A stretch of 64,000 nt of DNA from the NCBI RefSeq assembly GCF_007858445.1, contig NZ_VIGV01000003.1, positions 496,001 through 560,000 on the forward strand, given 5' to 3'. The stretch is from Tsukamurella sputi. Its GTDB lineage: Bacteria; Actinomycetota; Actinomycetes; Mycobacteriales; Mycobacteriaceae. Made by a program: the position numbers and the translations under genes. Of the stretch, positions 9,479-23,739 are shown one piece after another (within the stretch, counting starts at the first letter, position 1; every line of letters begins with the position of its first letter). A model generated the notes under the pieces. That model ran no database searches and was not told where the DNA came from. It saw nothing but the letters and a program-made list of their open reading frames with translations.

Positions 9479-10314
9479 ATCAGGCCGTGACCACGACAGA
9501 AGTCCCGACGGTGGCACCGTCGCGGCTGGGCGCCCGCAAGGTCACCTCCGGATACGGGCAGGTGGCGGTCCTCGACGGCCTGGACCTGGACATCCCGACC
9601 GGAGTCGTCACGACGATCATCGGCCCCAACGGCTGCGGCAAGTCGACGCTGCTGCGCACGCTGGCCCGGTTGATCAAGCCCTCGTCCGGGCACGTGGTGC
9701 TCGACGGGGCGGACATCGCCAAGCTCAAGTCGAAGCAGATCGCCACCACGATGGGCCTGCTCCCGCAGAGCCCTCTGGCGCCCGAGGGGCTCACGGTGGG
9801 CGATCTCGTGGCCCGCGGCCGCCACCCGCACCAGTCGTGGCTGCGGCAGTGGAGCTCCGACGACGCCGAGGTCGTTGACGCCGCACTGGAGCAGACCGGC
9901 GTCCGCGACCTGGCGGACCGGGCCGTCGACTCGCTGTCCGGCGGTCAGCGCCAGCGCGTGTGGATCTCGATGACCCTCGCCCAGGGCACCGACCTGCTGC
10001 TGCTCGACGAGCCCACCACCTACCTCGACCTCTCGCACGCGCTCGACGTGCTGGACCTGGTCGACGAGCTCAGCAGTCAGGGGCGCACCGTGGTGATGGT
10101 GCTGCACGACCTGAACCTCGCCATCCGGTACAGCGACCACCTCATCGCCATGCGCGACGGTGCCGTGGTCGCTCAGGGTGCGCCGTCCGAGGTGATCAGC
10201 GAGGAGATGCTCCGCGAGACCTTCGGGCTGCACTCCAGGGTGATCGACGATCCCGTCGCCCCCGGCCGACCCTGCATCATCCCGATCGGCACCCGCCGCA
10301 CCGGCGACGTCTAG
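9475..10314 (+). CDS. Iron-siderophore ABC importer ATP-binding protein
   Basis: Energises the importer as a cytoplasmic ATPase dimer. The 279-residue protein has Walker A GPNGCGKST, Q-loop in GLLPQSP, signature LSGGQRQR, Walker B LLLLDEPTTYLD and the switch histidine in VLHDLNLA. It is FepC/FhuC-like over its whole length. GTG at 9475 overlaps the permease stop. It ends 18 bp before the convergent pknG stop, with no clear hairpin between. Confidence 0.95.
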   Translation: MNQAVTTTEVPTVAPSRLGARKVTSGYGQVAVLDGLDLDIPTGVVTTIIGPNGCGKSTLLRTLARLIKPSSGHVVLDGADIAKLKSKQIATTMGLLPQSPLAPEGLTVGDLVARGRHPHQSWLRQWSSDDAEVVDAALEQTGVRDLADRAVDSLSGGQRQRVWISMTLAQGTDLLLLDEPTTYLDLSHALDVLDLVDELSSQGRTVVMVLHDLNLAIRYSDHLIAMRDGAVVAQGAPSEVISEEMLRETFGLHSRVIDDPVAPGRPCIIPIGTRRTGDV

Positions 10315-10332
10315 GGCTTCCGTGCTTCCGCG

Positions 10333-12666
<2,334 letters not shown>

Positions 12667-13647
12667 TCACCCCTCGTACCTCGCCGCGGGCGCCGACCAG
12701 ACCTGGCCGAGCGACGGGGCGAACCACTGGTTGTACAGGCGCATCCAGGTCCCGTCGAAGGCCATCCGGAGAAGCACTCCATTGATGAAACGCACCAGAT
12801 CGGTCCGGTTCTTCCCGACGCCGACGGCGTAGTACTCGAGCCCCATCGAGGGCCCGGTGATGGTGAGGTTGGGATCCTGTTCCTCGAGCCCGGCGAGGAT
12901 CGCGTCGTCGGTGGAGACCGCGTCGACCTGCGACTGCTGCAGCATCACCAGGCAGTCCGACCAGGAGTCCACCGCCATGACCGTGGCGCTGGGAACCAGT
13001 CGGCGCACCCGGTCGAGCGACGTCGTGCCGCGCACCTCGCACACCCGGCGGCTGGAGAGGTCTCCGACGGTGTTGATCGGTGCGCCGCGCGGCGCGAGGA
13101 TGCGCTGCTGCGCGATGAAGTAGGTGGCGGAGAAGGCGACGGACTTCGCCCGGTCGCACGTGGCCGACATGGTCTTGACCACCACGTCCACCGTGCCGTC
13201 TTCGAGGGCCTTCTGCCGCTCGGCGGTCGACAGGATCCGGAAGTGGATGCGGTTCGGATCGCCGAAGATCGCGGCGGCGATCTGATGCGCGATGTCCGCG
13301 TCGAAGCCCTTGATCTCGCCCGTGATCGGATCGCGGAAGGAGAGCAGGTTGGAGCCGATGTCGATGCCCACCACGAGCCGGCCGCGGTCCTGGATGTCGG
13401 CCATCGTCGTACCGGGAACCATCTGGCCCGGTGCGGGGAGTCCCGACGGGGAGGGCGTCGCCGTGCACATCGACACCTCGGGCGGGATCGGCGCATCCGT
13501 GGGCACGACGGCACCGGCCCCCGGGATCGGCTGCGCGACGGAGGTGACCGCGTCGCCGGGGGCCTCCGGCGCCGACACGACGCAGCCGGTCGTCGTCAGC
13601 GCGACGGTCAGTGCGAGGGCGATTCCACTGAGGGTGCGGCGCATCAT
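12667..13647 (-). CDS. glnH: GlnH-type amino-acid sensing lipoprotein
   Basis: Extracytoplasmic binding protein (SBP_bac_3 fold) that in M. tuberculosis binds aspartate/glutamate and reports through GlnX to PknG. It is 326 residues. The signal sequence ends near TTTGC, a lipobox with Thr at -3, which is not canonical but is plausible for lipidation. The fold shows in GRLVVGIDIGSNLLSFRDP, GFDADIAHQIAAAIFG, VDVVVKTMSATCDRAKSVAFSATYF and NLTITGPSMGLEYYAVGVGK. The ATG start is embedded in the glnX stop (ATGA); the frame upstream of it is a shadow inside glnX. Confidence 0.93.
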   Translation of the reverse strand: MMRRTLSGIALALTVALTTTGCVVSAPEAPGDAVTSVAQPIPGAGAVVPTDAPIPPEVSMCTATPSPSGLPAPGQMVPGTTMADIQDRGRLVVGIDIGSNLLSFRDPITGEIKGFDADIAHQIAAAIFGDPNRIHFRILSTAERQKALEDGTVDVVVKTMSATCDRAKSVAFSATYFIAQQRILAPRGAPINTVGDLSSRRVCEVRGTTSLDRVRRLVPSATVMAVDSWSDCLVMLQQSQVDAVSTDDAILAGLEEQDPNLTITGPSMGLEYYAVGVGKNRTDLVRFINGVLLRMAFDGTWMRLYNQWFAPSLGQVWSAPAARYEG

Positions 13648-14981
13648 CGGTACTCCCTGACCCGGGGGTAGAAGCCCGCGGCGACGCCGACCGCCGCGAG
13701 CACGCAGAGGATGAACGCGCCGGGGCCGGAGTAGGCGATCGCGAAACGGGCCGTGTTCACGTTGTCCCGGTAGTTGGTGCGGGCGCGGTCGATCGCCGCG
13801 GTGAGGTGGCCGTCGAGGGAGCGGTAGGCGACGGCCGCCGAGCCCGGATCCGCGCCGATCGCGAGGCGGGTCGCGCCCAGGTAGTCGCCCGTCGCCTCGC
13901 GCGCGGCGATCTGCTGGTGCGCGGTGACCCAGCGCTGAGCGTCGGCCCGCGCCGCCTCGACCGCGGCCGCGATCTGAGGATCGGAGTCGCCCACGGACTT
14001 CAGATCGTTCTCCGCGCGCTGCAGGGTCTCGGCGAAGGCCGATGCGGGGACGCCGCGACCGGCGCCGCGCTGCACCAGTCCCATCGTCTCCATCGAGCGG
14101 GCCTTCTGCGTCAGCGTGCGGGCCTGGGAGAGGGTGTCGACGGCGGCGGTGCCGCGCTGCTCGGCGCGCAGCGAGTACGTCGACGAGGCGAGGCCGGCGA
14201 CGACCACCCAGCTCAGCGCGATGGTCAATGCCGCCGCCGCGACCACCAGCCCGCGGTTCACCCGTCGTTGCGTGCGCCGCGCGAGGTACTGATGGGTGAG
14301 CAGGAGCGAGACCAGTGCGATCCCGACGACGCCGTAGATCGCCCACGGGGGCGCGGCGAACTGATCGTGCGTGCGCCGCAGGTTCTCCGTCTCCTCGCGG
14401 TAGAAGCTTTCCGCGGCCGGAAGCAGGGTGTCCTGCATCAGGGTGGACGCGGTGGCGAGATAGGCGGCGGCCACGGAGTTGTCGAGCCGGTTGTTCGTGC
14501 GCGCGGTCTCCACCAGCCCGGTGTACACGGGCAGGTTCATCGCGATCGTGTCGAGATTGTCGTGGGCCCGCCCGTCGTCGGACGGGAGGCTCGTGGCGGA
14601 GGTGATCAGCGCCTTGCCGGCGGTCGCGAGGGCCATGCTGTAGCTGTTCTGGATCTCGTCCGAGGGGAGGCCACCCGCGACAAAGACGGCGTTGGCGGAC
14701 TCGTTGGCAGCGGAGAGGGAGCTGTAGAGCACCTGCGCGGCGTGCGCGCGCGGCTCGTAGTCGGCGAGGTTCTGCTGCAGCACTTCGGTCCGGGAGAGCT
14801 GCGTCGCCGAGGTGAACCACCCGGCGAAGAGGCACATCGTGATGAGCACGAGCGCCATCGAGACGAGCTTGCCGGGACTGGAGGTGAAGAACTCCCGTAG
14901 CTCCGCGAAGACCGAGGACTCGGGGAAGGATCTCAGGCGCAGTGACGACAGCTGTCGATTCTTCGACGCCTGGGCTGTCAC
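13644..14981 (-). CDS. glnX: GlnX membrane signalling protein of the PknG pathway
   Basis: Integral membrane partner that passes the GlnH ligand signal to PknG. It is 445 residues. A hydrophobic helix lies at about residues 32-52 and others near 190-210, 220-245 and the C-terminus, with two extracytoplasmic all-helical regions between, like four-helix sensor domains. The GTG start at 14981 is preceded by AAGGAG at good spacing; the longer open frame has no support. It leads the glnX-glnH-pknG operon and is divergent from the Nudix gene, sharing a 151-bp promoter region. Identification rests on position and topology as well as sequence. Confidence 0.9.
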   Translation of the reverse strand: MTAQASKNRQLSSLRLRSFPESSVFAELREFFTSSPGKLVSMALVLITMCLFAGWFTSATQLSRTEVLQQNLADYEPRAHAAQVLYSSLSAANESANAVFVAGGLPSDEIQNSYSMALATAGKALITSATSLPSDDGRAHDNLDTIAMNLPVYTGLVETARTNNRLDNSVAAAYLATASTLMQDTLLPAAESFYREETENLRRTHDQFAAPPWAIYGVVGIALVSLLLTHQYLARRTQRRVNRGLVVAAAALTIALSWVVVAGLASSTYSLRAEQRGTAAVDTLSQARTLTQKARSMETMGLVQRGAGRGVPASAFAETLQRAENDLKSVGDSDPQIAAAVEAARADAQRWVTAHQQIAAREATGDYLGATRLAIGADPGSAAVAYRSLDGHLTAAIDRARTNYRDNVNTARFAIAYSGPGAFILCVLAAVGVAAGFYPRVREYR

Positions 14982-15132
14982 CGTCTGCTCCTTCCCTGTG
15001 TCGCACCCTTCGGCCGGGGTCGGGCCACTACGGACATGCTCCGTCGACCCTATCGCGCGACCCCCGCCGATCGACGCGGTGACGCGCATTGTGCCCGCCC
15101 CGAATGGACTTTCGTCGGCTACGGTGGGTGCC

Positions 15133-15603
15133 ATGTTGGGTGACGGGAACGGCTGGGTCCGCGACCCGGACGGGTCCCGGTTCTGGGGCCGATTCGGTGC
15201 GGCGGGCCTGTTGGCTCTGTCGCAGGACGAGAGCCGGGTGTTACTGCAGCACCGGGCGTGGTGGAGCCACCAGGGCGGGACGTGGGCGCTGCCCGGCGGG
15301 GCGCGGGATTCGCACGAGTCCGCGGCCGACGCCGCGCTCCGCGAGGCCTTCGAGGAGACCGGCCTGCCGCCCACCTCGCTCGAGGTCCTGTCGGAGGTGG
15401 TCACCGCCCGCTCGCAGGTCGGCTGGACCTATACGACGGTGCTCGCCCGTCTCGTCGAGCCGCGCGAGCTGGTGCCCAACGAGGAGTCCACCGCGCTGGA
15501 ATGGGTCGCGTTGGGATCGGTCGCCGATCGCAAGCTGCACCCCGCCTTCGCGAGCGCCTGGCCGGAGCTGCAGGTCCAGGTCCGCGCCCTCGCCTCGGAC
15601 TAG
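15133..15603 (+). CDS. mutT3: Nudix hydrolase (MutT3-like)
   Basis: Hydrolyses a nucleoside diphosphate-linked substrate, possibly an oxidised dGTP. The 156-residue protein holds a complete Nudix box at ~55-77: G-ARDSH-E, seven residues, then REAFEETGL, matching G-x5-E-x7-REUxEExGU. The start ATG at 15133 follows a conserved N-terminus ([20 protein letters not shown]). It sits where M. tuberculosis has mutT3, divergent from glnX, and that position is the main reason for the name. Its TAG stop and the thiE stop share one CTAG, so the two convergent genes overlap by four bases. Confidence 0.9.
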   Translation: MLGDGNGWVRDPDGSRFWGRFGAAGLLALSQDESRVLLQHRAWWSHQGGTWALPGGARDSHESAADAALREAFEETGLPPTSLEVLSEVVTARSQVGWTYTTVLARLVEPRELVPNEESTALEWVALGSVADRKLHPAFASAWPELQVQVRALASD

Positions 15604-16265
15604 CCGAGGGCGGCCTTGAGGGCGCGGGCGGCGGCTTCGGGATCGTCGGCGGCGGTGATCGCGCGGACCACGACGATCGCGTCCGCGCCGGCGGCGGTCA
15701 CATCGGGCACGCGGTCCAGGTCGATGCCGCCGATCGCGAACCACTTCCGCTCCGGTGCAGCCGCGGCGGTCTCCCGGACCAGCGGAAGGCCCGGAGCGGT
15801 GCGGCCGGGCTTCGTGGGAGTGGGCCAGCACGGGCCGGTGCAGAAGTAGTCGACGCCCTGTTCCGCGGCGGCGGTGCGGGCTTGAGCACCGTCGTGCGTG
15901 GACCGGCCGATCACCACGTCCGGCCCGACGATCTCCCTGGCCACGGTCACCGGCAGGTCGTCCTGCCCGAGGTGCAGCACGTCGGCGCGCGCGGCGTACG
16001 CGATGTCGGCACGGTCGTTCACGGCGACGAGCGCGCCGTGCTCGTGCGCGATCTCCCGCAGCTGCGCGACGATCTCGATCTCCTGCGCGGCCTCGAGCGC
16101 CCCGAGCTCCCGCTCACCCGCTGAGCCCTTGTCACGCAACTGCACGATGTCGACGCCGCCGCGCAGCGCCGCCGCGACGAACTCGGCGAGGTCGCCGCGC
16201 TCGCGGCGGGCGTCGGTGCACAGGTACAGGGAGGCGGAGGTGAGCCGTTCGCGCGGGGAGATCAT
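15600..16265 (-). CDS. thiE: Thiamine-phosphate synthase
   Basis: Joins HMP pyrophosphate and thiazole phosphate to thiamine phosphate. The 221-residue TIM-barrel protein has family motifs in order: [40 protein letters not shown], the active-site loop [13 protein letters not shown] and IGGIDLDRV. It is divergent from thiO and lies on the other strand from the TPP riboswitch, so that switch does not control it. It has no visible riboswitch of its own. Confidence 0.96.
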   Translation of the reverse strand: MISPRERLTSASLYLCTDARRERGDLAEFVAAALRGGVDIVQLRDKGSAGERELGALEAAQEIEIVAQLREIAHEHGALVAVNDRADIAYAARADVLHLGQDDLPVTVAREIVGPDVVIGRSTHDGAQARTAAAEQGVDYFCTGPCWPTPTKPGRTAPGLPLVRETAAAAPERKWFAIGGIDLDRVPDVTAAGADAIVVVRAITAADDPEAAARALKAALG

Positions 16266-16307
16266 GGCCCCAGCGTAGGCCCGGCGGAGTAGGCTGGGTC
16301 ACGTACA

Positions 16308-16397
16308 CACGGGAGCTCCCGCCGCGGGGCTGAGAGTGGGGCACGTCGCGCCCCTGACCGTCAGACCTGATCCGGGTAATGCCGGCGAAGGAAGGAT
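16308..16397 (+). promoter_or_regulatory. TPP riboswitch upstream of thiO-thiS-thiG
   Basis: Leader RNA that senses thiamine pyrophosphate. Seen in order: CACGGGAGC (P1/P2 start), GGGGCTGAGAGTGG with the invariant CUGAGA, CCCTGACCGTC, GACCTGATCCGGGTAATGCC and GGCGAAGGAAGGA. The last piece also holds the thiO ribosome site about nine bases before its GTG start. This arrangement suggests that the switch acts by hiding the ribosome site rather than by termination. Confidence 0.95.
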
Positions 16398-16406
16398 TTC
16401 TCGAGC

Positions 16407-17428
16407 GTGAAGAGTGTGACCGTCGTGGGCGGAGGCACCGTCGGCCTCGCCGTGGCGTGGACGGTGGCGCGGCGCGGAAGCACCGTCACCGTCGTCGACC
16501 CGCGGCCCGGGTCGGGCGCCTCCTGGGTGGCCGGCGGCATGATCGCGCCGTACTCCGAGGCCTGGCCGGGGGAGGACGAGCTGTATCGGCTCGGCGTCGA
16601 ATCCCTGGGCCTGTGGGAGGGATTCGCGCGCGAGTTGCAGGCCTTCGCCGACGGTCCGCTGATCACCGCCCGGGGGGCCGTCCACCTCGCCGTGGACGAC
16701 GGCGATGCGGCCGAGCTGGAGACCGTCGCCGCGGCCGTCGCCGATCCGGCCCTGTTCGGCCCGCTCCGCCCGTCCGCCGCGCTGCGCTCCGTTCCCGGTG
16801 CCGCGCCGCGGATCCGGGCGGCGGCGCACGCGCCGCAGGAGATCGCGGTGGACAACCGGCTCGTGCACGGCGCGCTCCTCGCCGCGTGCCGGGCCGCGGG
16901 CGTGAGCTTCCGCGAGGAGACGGTGCACGCCACCGACCTGGATGATCTGACCGGTGACGCGGTGATCCTTTGCGCCGGAGCCGATTCCGCAACGCTGGCG
17001 CCGGAACTGGGAATCCGTCCGGTGAAGGGGGAGGTGGTGCGGCTGCGGCGCGGCCCCACCTGCCTGCCCCCGCCGACGGTGACCGTGCGGGCGCGGGTCC
17101 GCGGCCGGCAGGTCTACGTGGTGCCCCGCGCCGACGGCGTCGTGGTGGGCGCGACACAGTACGAGAACGACCGTGACGTCGCGGTGCGGATCGGCCCCGT
17201 GGTGGAGCTGCTCGACGACGCATTCACCGTGTTGCCCTTCCTCCGCGAATACGAGTTGATCGAGGTGAACGCGGGGCTACGGCCCACGACGACGGGCAAC
17301 GCCCCGGTGATCGCGCACCTCGGTGGCCGCCTCTTCGGGGCGACGGGGCACGGGCGCAACGGGCTGCTGCTCGCTCCGGTGACTGGCCGCAGGGCGGCGG
17401 ATATGGTTCTTCGGCAGGAGGTGCAGGC

Positions 17429-17438
<10 letters not shown>
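16407..17438 (+). CDS. thiO: Glycine oxidase
   Basis: FAD enzyme that oxidises glycine to the imine used in thiazole synthesis. The 343 residues start with the dinucleotide-binding motif VVGGGTVGLAVAWTVARRG and continue with a DAO-family fold, including GASWVAGGMIAPYSE, RPVKGEVVRLR and the C-terminal GLRPTTTGNAPVIAHL ... GHGRNGLLLAP. GTG start, placed right after the TPP riboswitch ribosome site. It overlaps thiS by ten bases. Aerobic thiO pairs with the thiS-thiG that follow. Confidence 0.95.
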
Positions 17439-19827
<2,389 letters not shown>

Positions 19828-19838
19828 AATCTTCAACC

Positions 19839-21191
19839 ATGTCGGTTATGGAGTCGGGCGTCGCGGACGGCCACAGGCCGCGCCGCGGTCGCCCGCCCTC
19901 CGTCGGGCTCGCCGAACGCAGGCGCGAGGAGCTGACGGACGCCGCGTTCACCGTCTTCGCCGAGCAGGGCTACGAGCAGGCCTCCGTGGCGGACATCGCC
20001 AAGCGCGCGGGCATGGGGCAGGGCACGCTGTACCGCTACGTCGAGGGCAAGCGTGAACTCCTGGACCTCGTCTTCGACCGGTGCGTCGACGAGCTGATGA
20101 CCGCGATCGCGCCGGACGTGGTCGTCGAGACGGCCGCGGCCGGTGACCTGCAGGCCGCCGAGGAGATGGTGGAGGGCGTGGGCGCCAGGCTCTTCGACCT
20201 CGTGGACTCGCGGCCCGACATCCTCAAGGTGGTCATGGTCCAGTCGGGCACCGTCGACGAGGAGCTCCGCTACCGGATCCAGGGTCTGTATCAGACCTTC
20301 GACTCGATGATGGGGCGTGCGCTGGGCCATGCGCGGGAGCGCGGATGGATCGTCACCCGCACCGAGCATCCGGAGACGGAGACGGTGCATCTCGGCCGGC
20401 TCCTGCCCGCGCTCGGCGTGCCGGGCCTGGTCATGTCGCTCACCGACGGGGCGGACGCGGACCGTCGGCACACCTATGTCCGTGCCGCCGTGCGGATGTC
20501 GGCGAGCGGCATGTTGTCCGACGAGGCCCGCGCCGCCCTGCCGTCATCGGCACCGCAGGACGAGGCGCCCCGCTCCGCTGCCGAACCGGGCGCGACGTCG
20601 ACCGGCCGCTCCGCGGAGCTCCTCGACGCGGCGATCGCCGAGTTCGTCGAGAAGGGGTACGCCGCCGTGGGCGTCCGCGAGATCACCGAACGGGCGGGCG
20701 TCAGCCACGGCACCTTCTACAACTACTTCGACAGCAAGCGGCACATGCTCTCTGTGCTCGTCGAGCGGAACCGGACGCTCACGCTGGACCGGCTGGATGC
20801 GGCCGTGGCCGCGCTGCCCGACTCCGTCACGGTCGAGGCGCTCCAGGCCGCGGTCCACGACGTGAACGTCGTCGTGCTCCTCGATATCGCTGACCGGCTC
20901 GACGAGTTCCGGTTCCTGGCGCTGGAGGTGCCGGGGGTCGACGTCGACGCCTTCGACACCTACTTGGGCCTGTACCGCGAGGCCGCCGGACGGTTCGCCG
21001 CGATCCTGGATCGGGCGCGCGCGGCGGGCCTGCTCCACGAGCGGCTCGCGCCCGGTGACATCGCCGAGTTCTGGCTGAGCTACATGCTGGGCACCGTCGC
21101 CGCGATGGTCAACGACGTGGACGTGACGAGCCCCGCCGAGAGCGCTCGCGTGATCACGAATCTGCTTCTCGGCGGGGCCCGTACGGACTGA
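19839..21191 (+). CDS. Double-headed TetR-family regulator (two complete TetR units fused)
   Basis: Predicted DNA-binding repressor of 450 residues, twice the usual TetR length. The first TetR DNA-binding domain lies at about 20-70 (RREELTDAAFTVFAEQGYEQASVADIAKRAGMGQGTLYRYVEG in pieces), followed by a ligand domain. A linker of acidic/Ala/Pro residues (~225-255) leads to a second complete helix-turn-helix (SAELLDAAIAEFVEKGY ... GVSHGTFYNYFDSK, ~257-305) and a second ligand domain. One chain would carry the two heads that normally come from a homodimer. ATG at 19839 chosen over ATG at 19848. It ends 4 bp from the convergent MHS transporter, a possible target. Confidence 0.88.
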   Translation: MSVMESGVADGHRPRRGRPPSVGLAERRREELTDAAFTVFAEQGYEQASVADIAKRAGMGQGTLYRYVEGKRELLDLVFDRCVDELMTAIAPDVVVETAAAGDLQAAEEMVEGVGARLFDLVDSRPDILKVVMVQSGTVDEELRYRIQGLYQTFDSMMGRALGHARERGWIVTRTEHPETETVHLGRLLPALGVPGLVMSLTDGADADRRHTYVRAAVRMSASGMLSDEARAALPSSAPQDEAPRSAAEPGATSTGRSAELLDAAIAEFVEKGYAAVGVREITERAGVSHGTFYNYFDSKRHMLSVLVERNRTLTLDRLDAAVAALPDSVTVEALQAAVHDVNVVVLLDIADRLDEFRFLALEVPGVDVDAFDTYLGLYREAAGRFAAILDRARAAGLLHERLAPGDIAEFWLSYMLGTVAAMVNDVDVTSPAESARVITNLLLGGARTD

Positions 21192-21195
21192 TCGG

Positions 21196-22599
21196 TCAGA
21201 CGGCGGCGAGGTCCTCGCCGGGCTGCGCGTCGTCGCGGTCGATCGCCGCGGCCTCGACGATGTCGTGGTCCTTCGTCTCCACCATCAGGTAGCAGCAGAG
21301 GACACTCACGGCCGACAGCCCGGCCAACAGGAAGCCGACCCACAGCTGGTGGCCGTCGGCGACCCACTTCGCGGCGATCAGCGGCGGGATGGCGCCGCCG
21401 AGGATGCCGGCGAGGTTGTAGCCCAGGCCCGCGCCGGTGTAGCGGTAGCGCTCGTGGAACATCTCGGGCAGCGCGGCGCCCGCCGGGCCGTAGGCGATGC
21501 CGAAGATGATGAGCGTGCCGATCAGGCCGACGGCGTACATCGGCAGGCTCTTGGTGTCCAGGATCGGGAACAGCACCAGCGACCACACCACGGCGAGTGC
21601 GCAGGAGGTCATGATCACCGTGCGGCGTCCGATCCGGTCGGAGTAGACCGCCGATGCGGCGATCGCGAGCCCGAAGAAGACGGCACCGGCCATGCCCATC
21701 GCCAGCACGGTGGTGCGCGGGAAGCCCAGGTTCTTGGTCGCGTAGTTCGTGAGGAACGCGGTGCCCATGTAGAACAGGGAGAACAGTGACGCCAGCGCTC
21801 CGGCGGCGATCAGGATCTCCTTCCACTGGAACCGGATCGCGTCCAGGAAGGGCAGCCTGGTGCGGTTGATCTCGCTCATCGCGCGCTTGCGGACCGCGGT
21901 GAAGACGGGCGTCTCCTCGACCGACAGGCGCACCCACAGGCCGACGAGCACCAGGAGTGCGGACATCAGGAACGGGATGCGCCAGCCGATGGTCATGAAG
22001 GCGCTCTCGGCGTTCTTCGTGTCGCCGGCCGTCAGCGTGAACAGCAGGAAGGTGGCGCTGGAGAGGAAGAACGCGAACGACGGGCCCAGCTGCGGGAACA
22101 TCGCGTACAGCCCGCGCTTGCCCTTCGGGGCGTACTCGGCGGTGAGCAGCGTGGCACCGGCCCACTCACCGCCCACGGCGAAGCCCTGCAGGAACCGCAT
22201 CACCACCAGTAGTACCGGGGCGAGCGTGCCGATACCGTTCGGGAACAGTCCGAAGACGCCGGTCTCGCTGCCGGGCAGCAGGCCGATCATCACCGTCGCC
22301 GCACCCATGATCAGCAGCGTCCAGACCAGTGTTCGCTTGCGACCGATCCGATCGCCGAAGTGGCCGAACAGGATCGCGCCGACGGGCCGCGCGAAGAAGG
22401 CGACCGCGAAGGTCGCGAACGAGGCCAGCGTCGCGACGCCGGAGCTCATGTTCGCGAAGAAGATGGTGGGGAACACCAGGGCGGCGGCGGTGCCGTAGAT
22501 GAAGAAGTCGTAGAACTCGATCGTGGTGCCGATCGAGCTGGCCATCGCGACCCGGCGCAGCCGGGTCTTCGGGACGGTGGGGAGTGCGGGTGCGCTCAC
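21196..22599 (-). CDS. Metabolite:H+ symporter (MHS family MFS transporter)
   Basis: Twelve-helix carrier of 467 residues for uptake of an organic acid or osmolyte, in the ProP/ShiA/KgtP group. Typical features are the N-terminal SSIGTTIEFYDFFIYGTAAALVFP, the loop FGHFGDRIGRKRTLVWTLL, GFAVGGEWAGATLL and, between the halves, a long loop with VEETPVF. The GTG start at 22599 is preceded by GAGGAGCACTC. It lies 100 bp downstream of the GAF-LuxR regulator on the same strand, and convergent with the double TetR regulator; either could control it. Confidence 0.92.
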   Translation of the reverse strand: MSAPALPTVPKTRLRRVAMASSIGTTIEFYDFFIYGTAAALVFPTIFFANMSSGVATLASFATFAVAFFARPVGAILFGHFGDRIGRKRTLVWTLLIMGAATVMIGLLPGSETGVFGLFPNGIGTLAPVLLVVMRFLQGFAVGGEWAGATLLTAEYAPKGKRGLYAMFPQLGPSFAFFLSSATFLLFTLTAGDTKNAESAFMTIGWRIPFLMSALLVLVGLWVRLSVEETPVFTAVRKRAMSEINRTRLPFLDAIRFQWKEILIAAGALASLFSLFYMGTAFLTNYATKNLGFPRTTVLAMGMAGAVFFGLAIAASAVYSDRIGRRTVIMTSCALAVVWSLVLFPILDTKSLPMYAVGLIGTLIIFGIAYGPAGAALPEMFHERYRYTGAGLGYNLAGILGGAIPPLIAAKWVADGHQLWVGFLLAGLSAVSVLCCYLMVETKDHDIVEAAAIDRDDAQPGEDLAAV

Positions 22600-22658
22600 G
22601 AGTGCTCCTCGGGGTCGGTGGACGCCCCGAACGGTAGTGATCGCCGTCACACGACGGG

Positions 22659-22676
22659 TACCCCCGAAAGGGGGTA
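22659..22676 (-). terminator. Short G/C hairpin between luxR-type gene and MHS gene
   Basis: TACCCCC, a GAAA tetraloop, then GGGGGTA form a perfect 7-bp stem on either strand in the 100-bp gap between two reverse-strand genes. There is no T-run, so it could be a weak terminator, an attenuator or an mRNA stabiliser. Confidence 0.35.
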
Positions 22677-22699
22677 AGGGGGTTCGACGGTGCGCCCCG

Positions 22700-23548
22700 C
22701 TACGGCAGGAGGTCGAGGCTCCGCGCGCGGGTGACGGCCTCGAACCGGGTGCGTGTCCCGAGCTTCTGGCCGGCACTGCGCAGGTAGGCCTTGACCGTCT
22801 CGGGACTCAGTGACAGACGCTGTGCCACCTCGGCATTGGTGCAGCCGAGCGCCACGTGTGCGAGCGCGTCCAACTCCCGAGTCGTGAGGGGGCGCTCGAG
22901 CGGTGACGGCTGGTCGTCGGCCGGACGGCCGAGTCCGGTGATGCGGTCGCAGGCCGACTCGAGGCGGGAGCGGACGGCACCGTCGGTGATCTCCCCGGTG
23001 AGCGCGCGGAGCTCGGAGAAGACCTCGCGCAGCAGTTCCCGGTCGGCGCCGCCGAGCGCGGAACGTTCCGCCGCCGCGGCCTCCGCGAACTGCATGCGCC
23101 GCTCCACCTCGGCGCGCACGCGCAGCTCGTAGGCCAGGTCGCGGACGGTGTGTGCGACCGCCCCGAGCACGGTGTCGCCGAAGGTGGACTGCCGCCGGTC
23201 CGCCGCGTAGAAGACCGCGCGGACGACGCCGTTCATGGACAGCGGCACCGCGACCATCGAGCGCAGGCCCTCCGCCTGCACGTGCGCGTGGTAGTGCTGC
23301 GTGATGCCCGCGGTGCCGTAATCGGCGACAGCGGTGGGGCGTCCGGTGCGCAGGACGTGGCCGCCGAGGCCGGCGCCGCGGGCGACGGGCAGGCCGTTCA
23401 GGGCGGGGGTGCGCAGGCCGACGCCCCCGCTCAGGACGACGCGATCGTCGTCGACCAGCCCGACGAACGCGACCGGAAGTTCTGTACGCGTACGAATGGC
23501 CCGCAGCGCGCCCCGCGTGACGTCGACGTCGAGCGTGTTCGCGGTCAT
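22700..23548 (-). CDS. GAF-domain LuxR-family transcriptional regulator
   Basis: Predicted one-component regulator, 282 residues. The N-terminal ~150 residues look like a GAF sensor (VAFVGLVDDDRVVLSGGVGL, GGHVLRTGRPTAVADY, RSMVAVPLSMNGVVRAVFYAADR). A helical linker follows, then a LuxR helix-turn-helix at ~220-275 with LTTRELDALAHVALGCTNAEVAQRLSLSPETVKAYL in its usual form. ATG at 23548. Nothing upstream on this strand; the divergent ABC exporter starts 191 bp away. Likely targets are the MHS transporter just downstream or the divergent ABC genes, by position only. Confidence 0.88.
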   Translation of the reverse strand: MTANTLDVDVTRGALRAIRTRTELPVAFVGLVDDDRVVLSGGVGLRTPALNGLPVARGAGLGGHVLRTGRPTAVADYGTAGITQHYHAHVQAEGLRSMVAVPLSMNGVVRAVFYAADRRQSTFGDTVLGAVAHTVRDLAYELRVRAEVERRMQFAEAAAAERSALGGADRELLREVFSELRALTGEITDGAVRSRLESACDRITGLGRPADDQPSPLERPLTTRELDALAHVALGCTNAEVAQRLSLSPETVKAYLRSAGQKLGTRTRFEAVTRARSLDLLP

Positions 23549-23739
23549 CGGTCACTCCGGGCGGTCATCGGGGGTGATTCATCATCGCATGACCGATTCG
23601 TCTGTGTGACGCGAACCACAATCGAGGGGTCGGTGGGCCCGGCGGGCAGCATTCCGAAGTGTGCGCGCACGGGTCTCGATGAGGCGGACCATTGCGGCGC
23701 GTCACGGCGGCGCGGCCGGAGAATTGCTAGCGTGAATCC

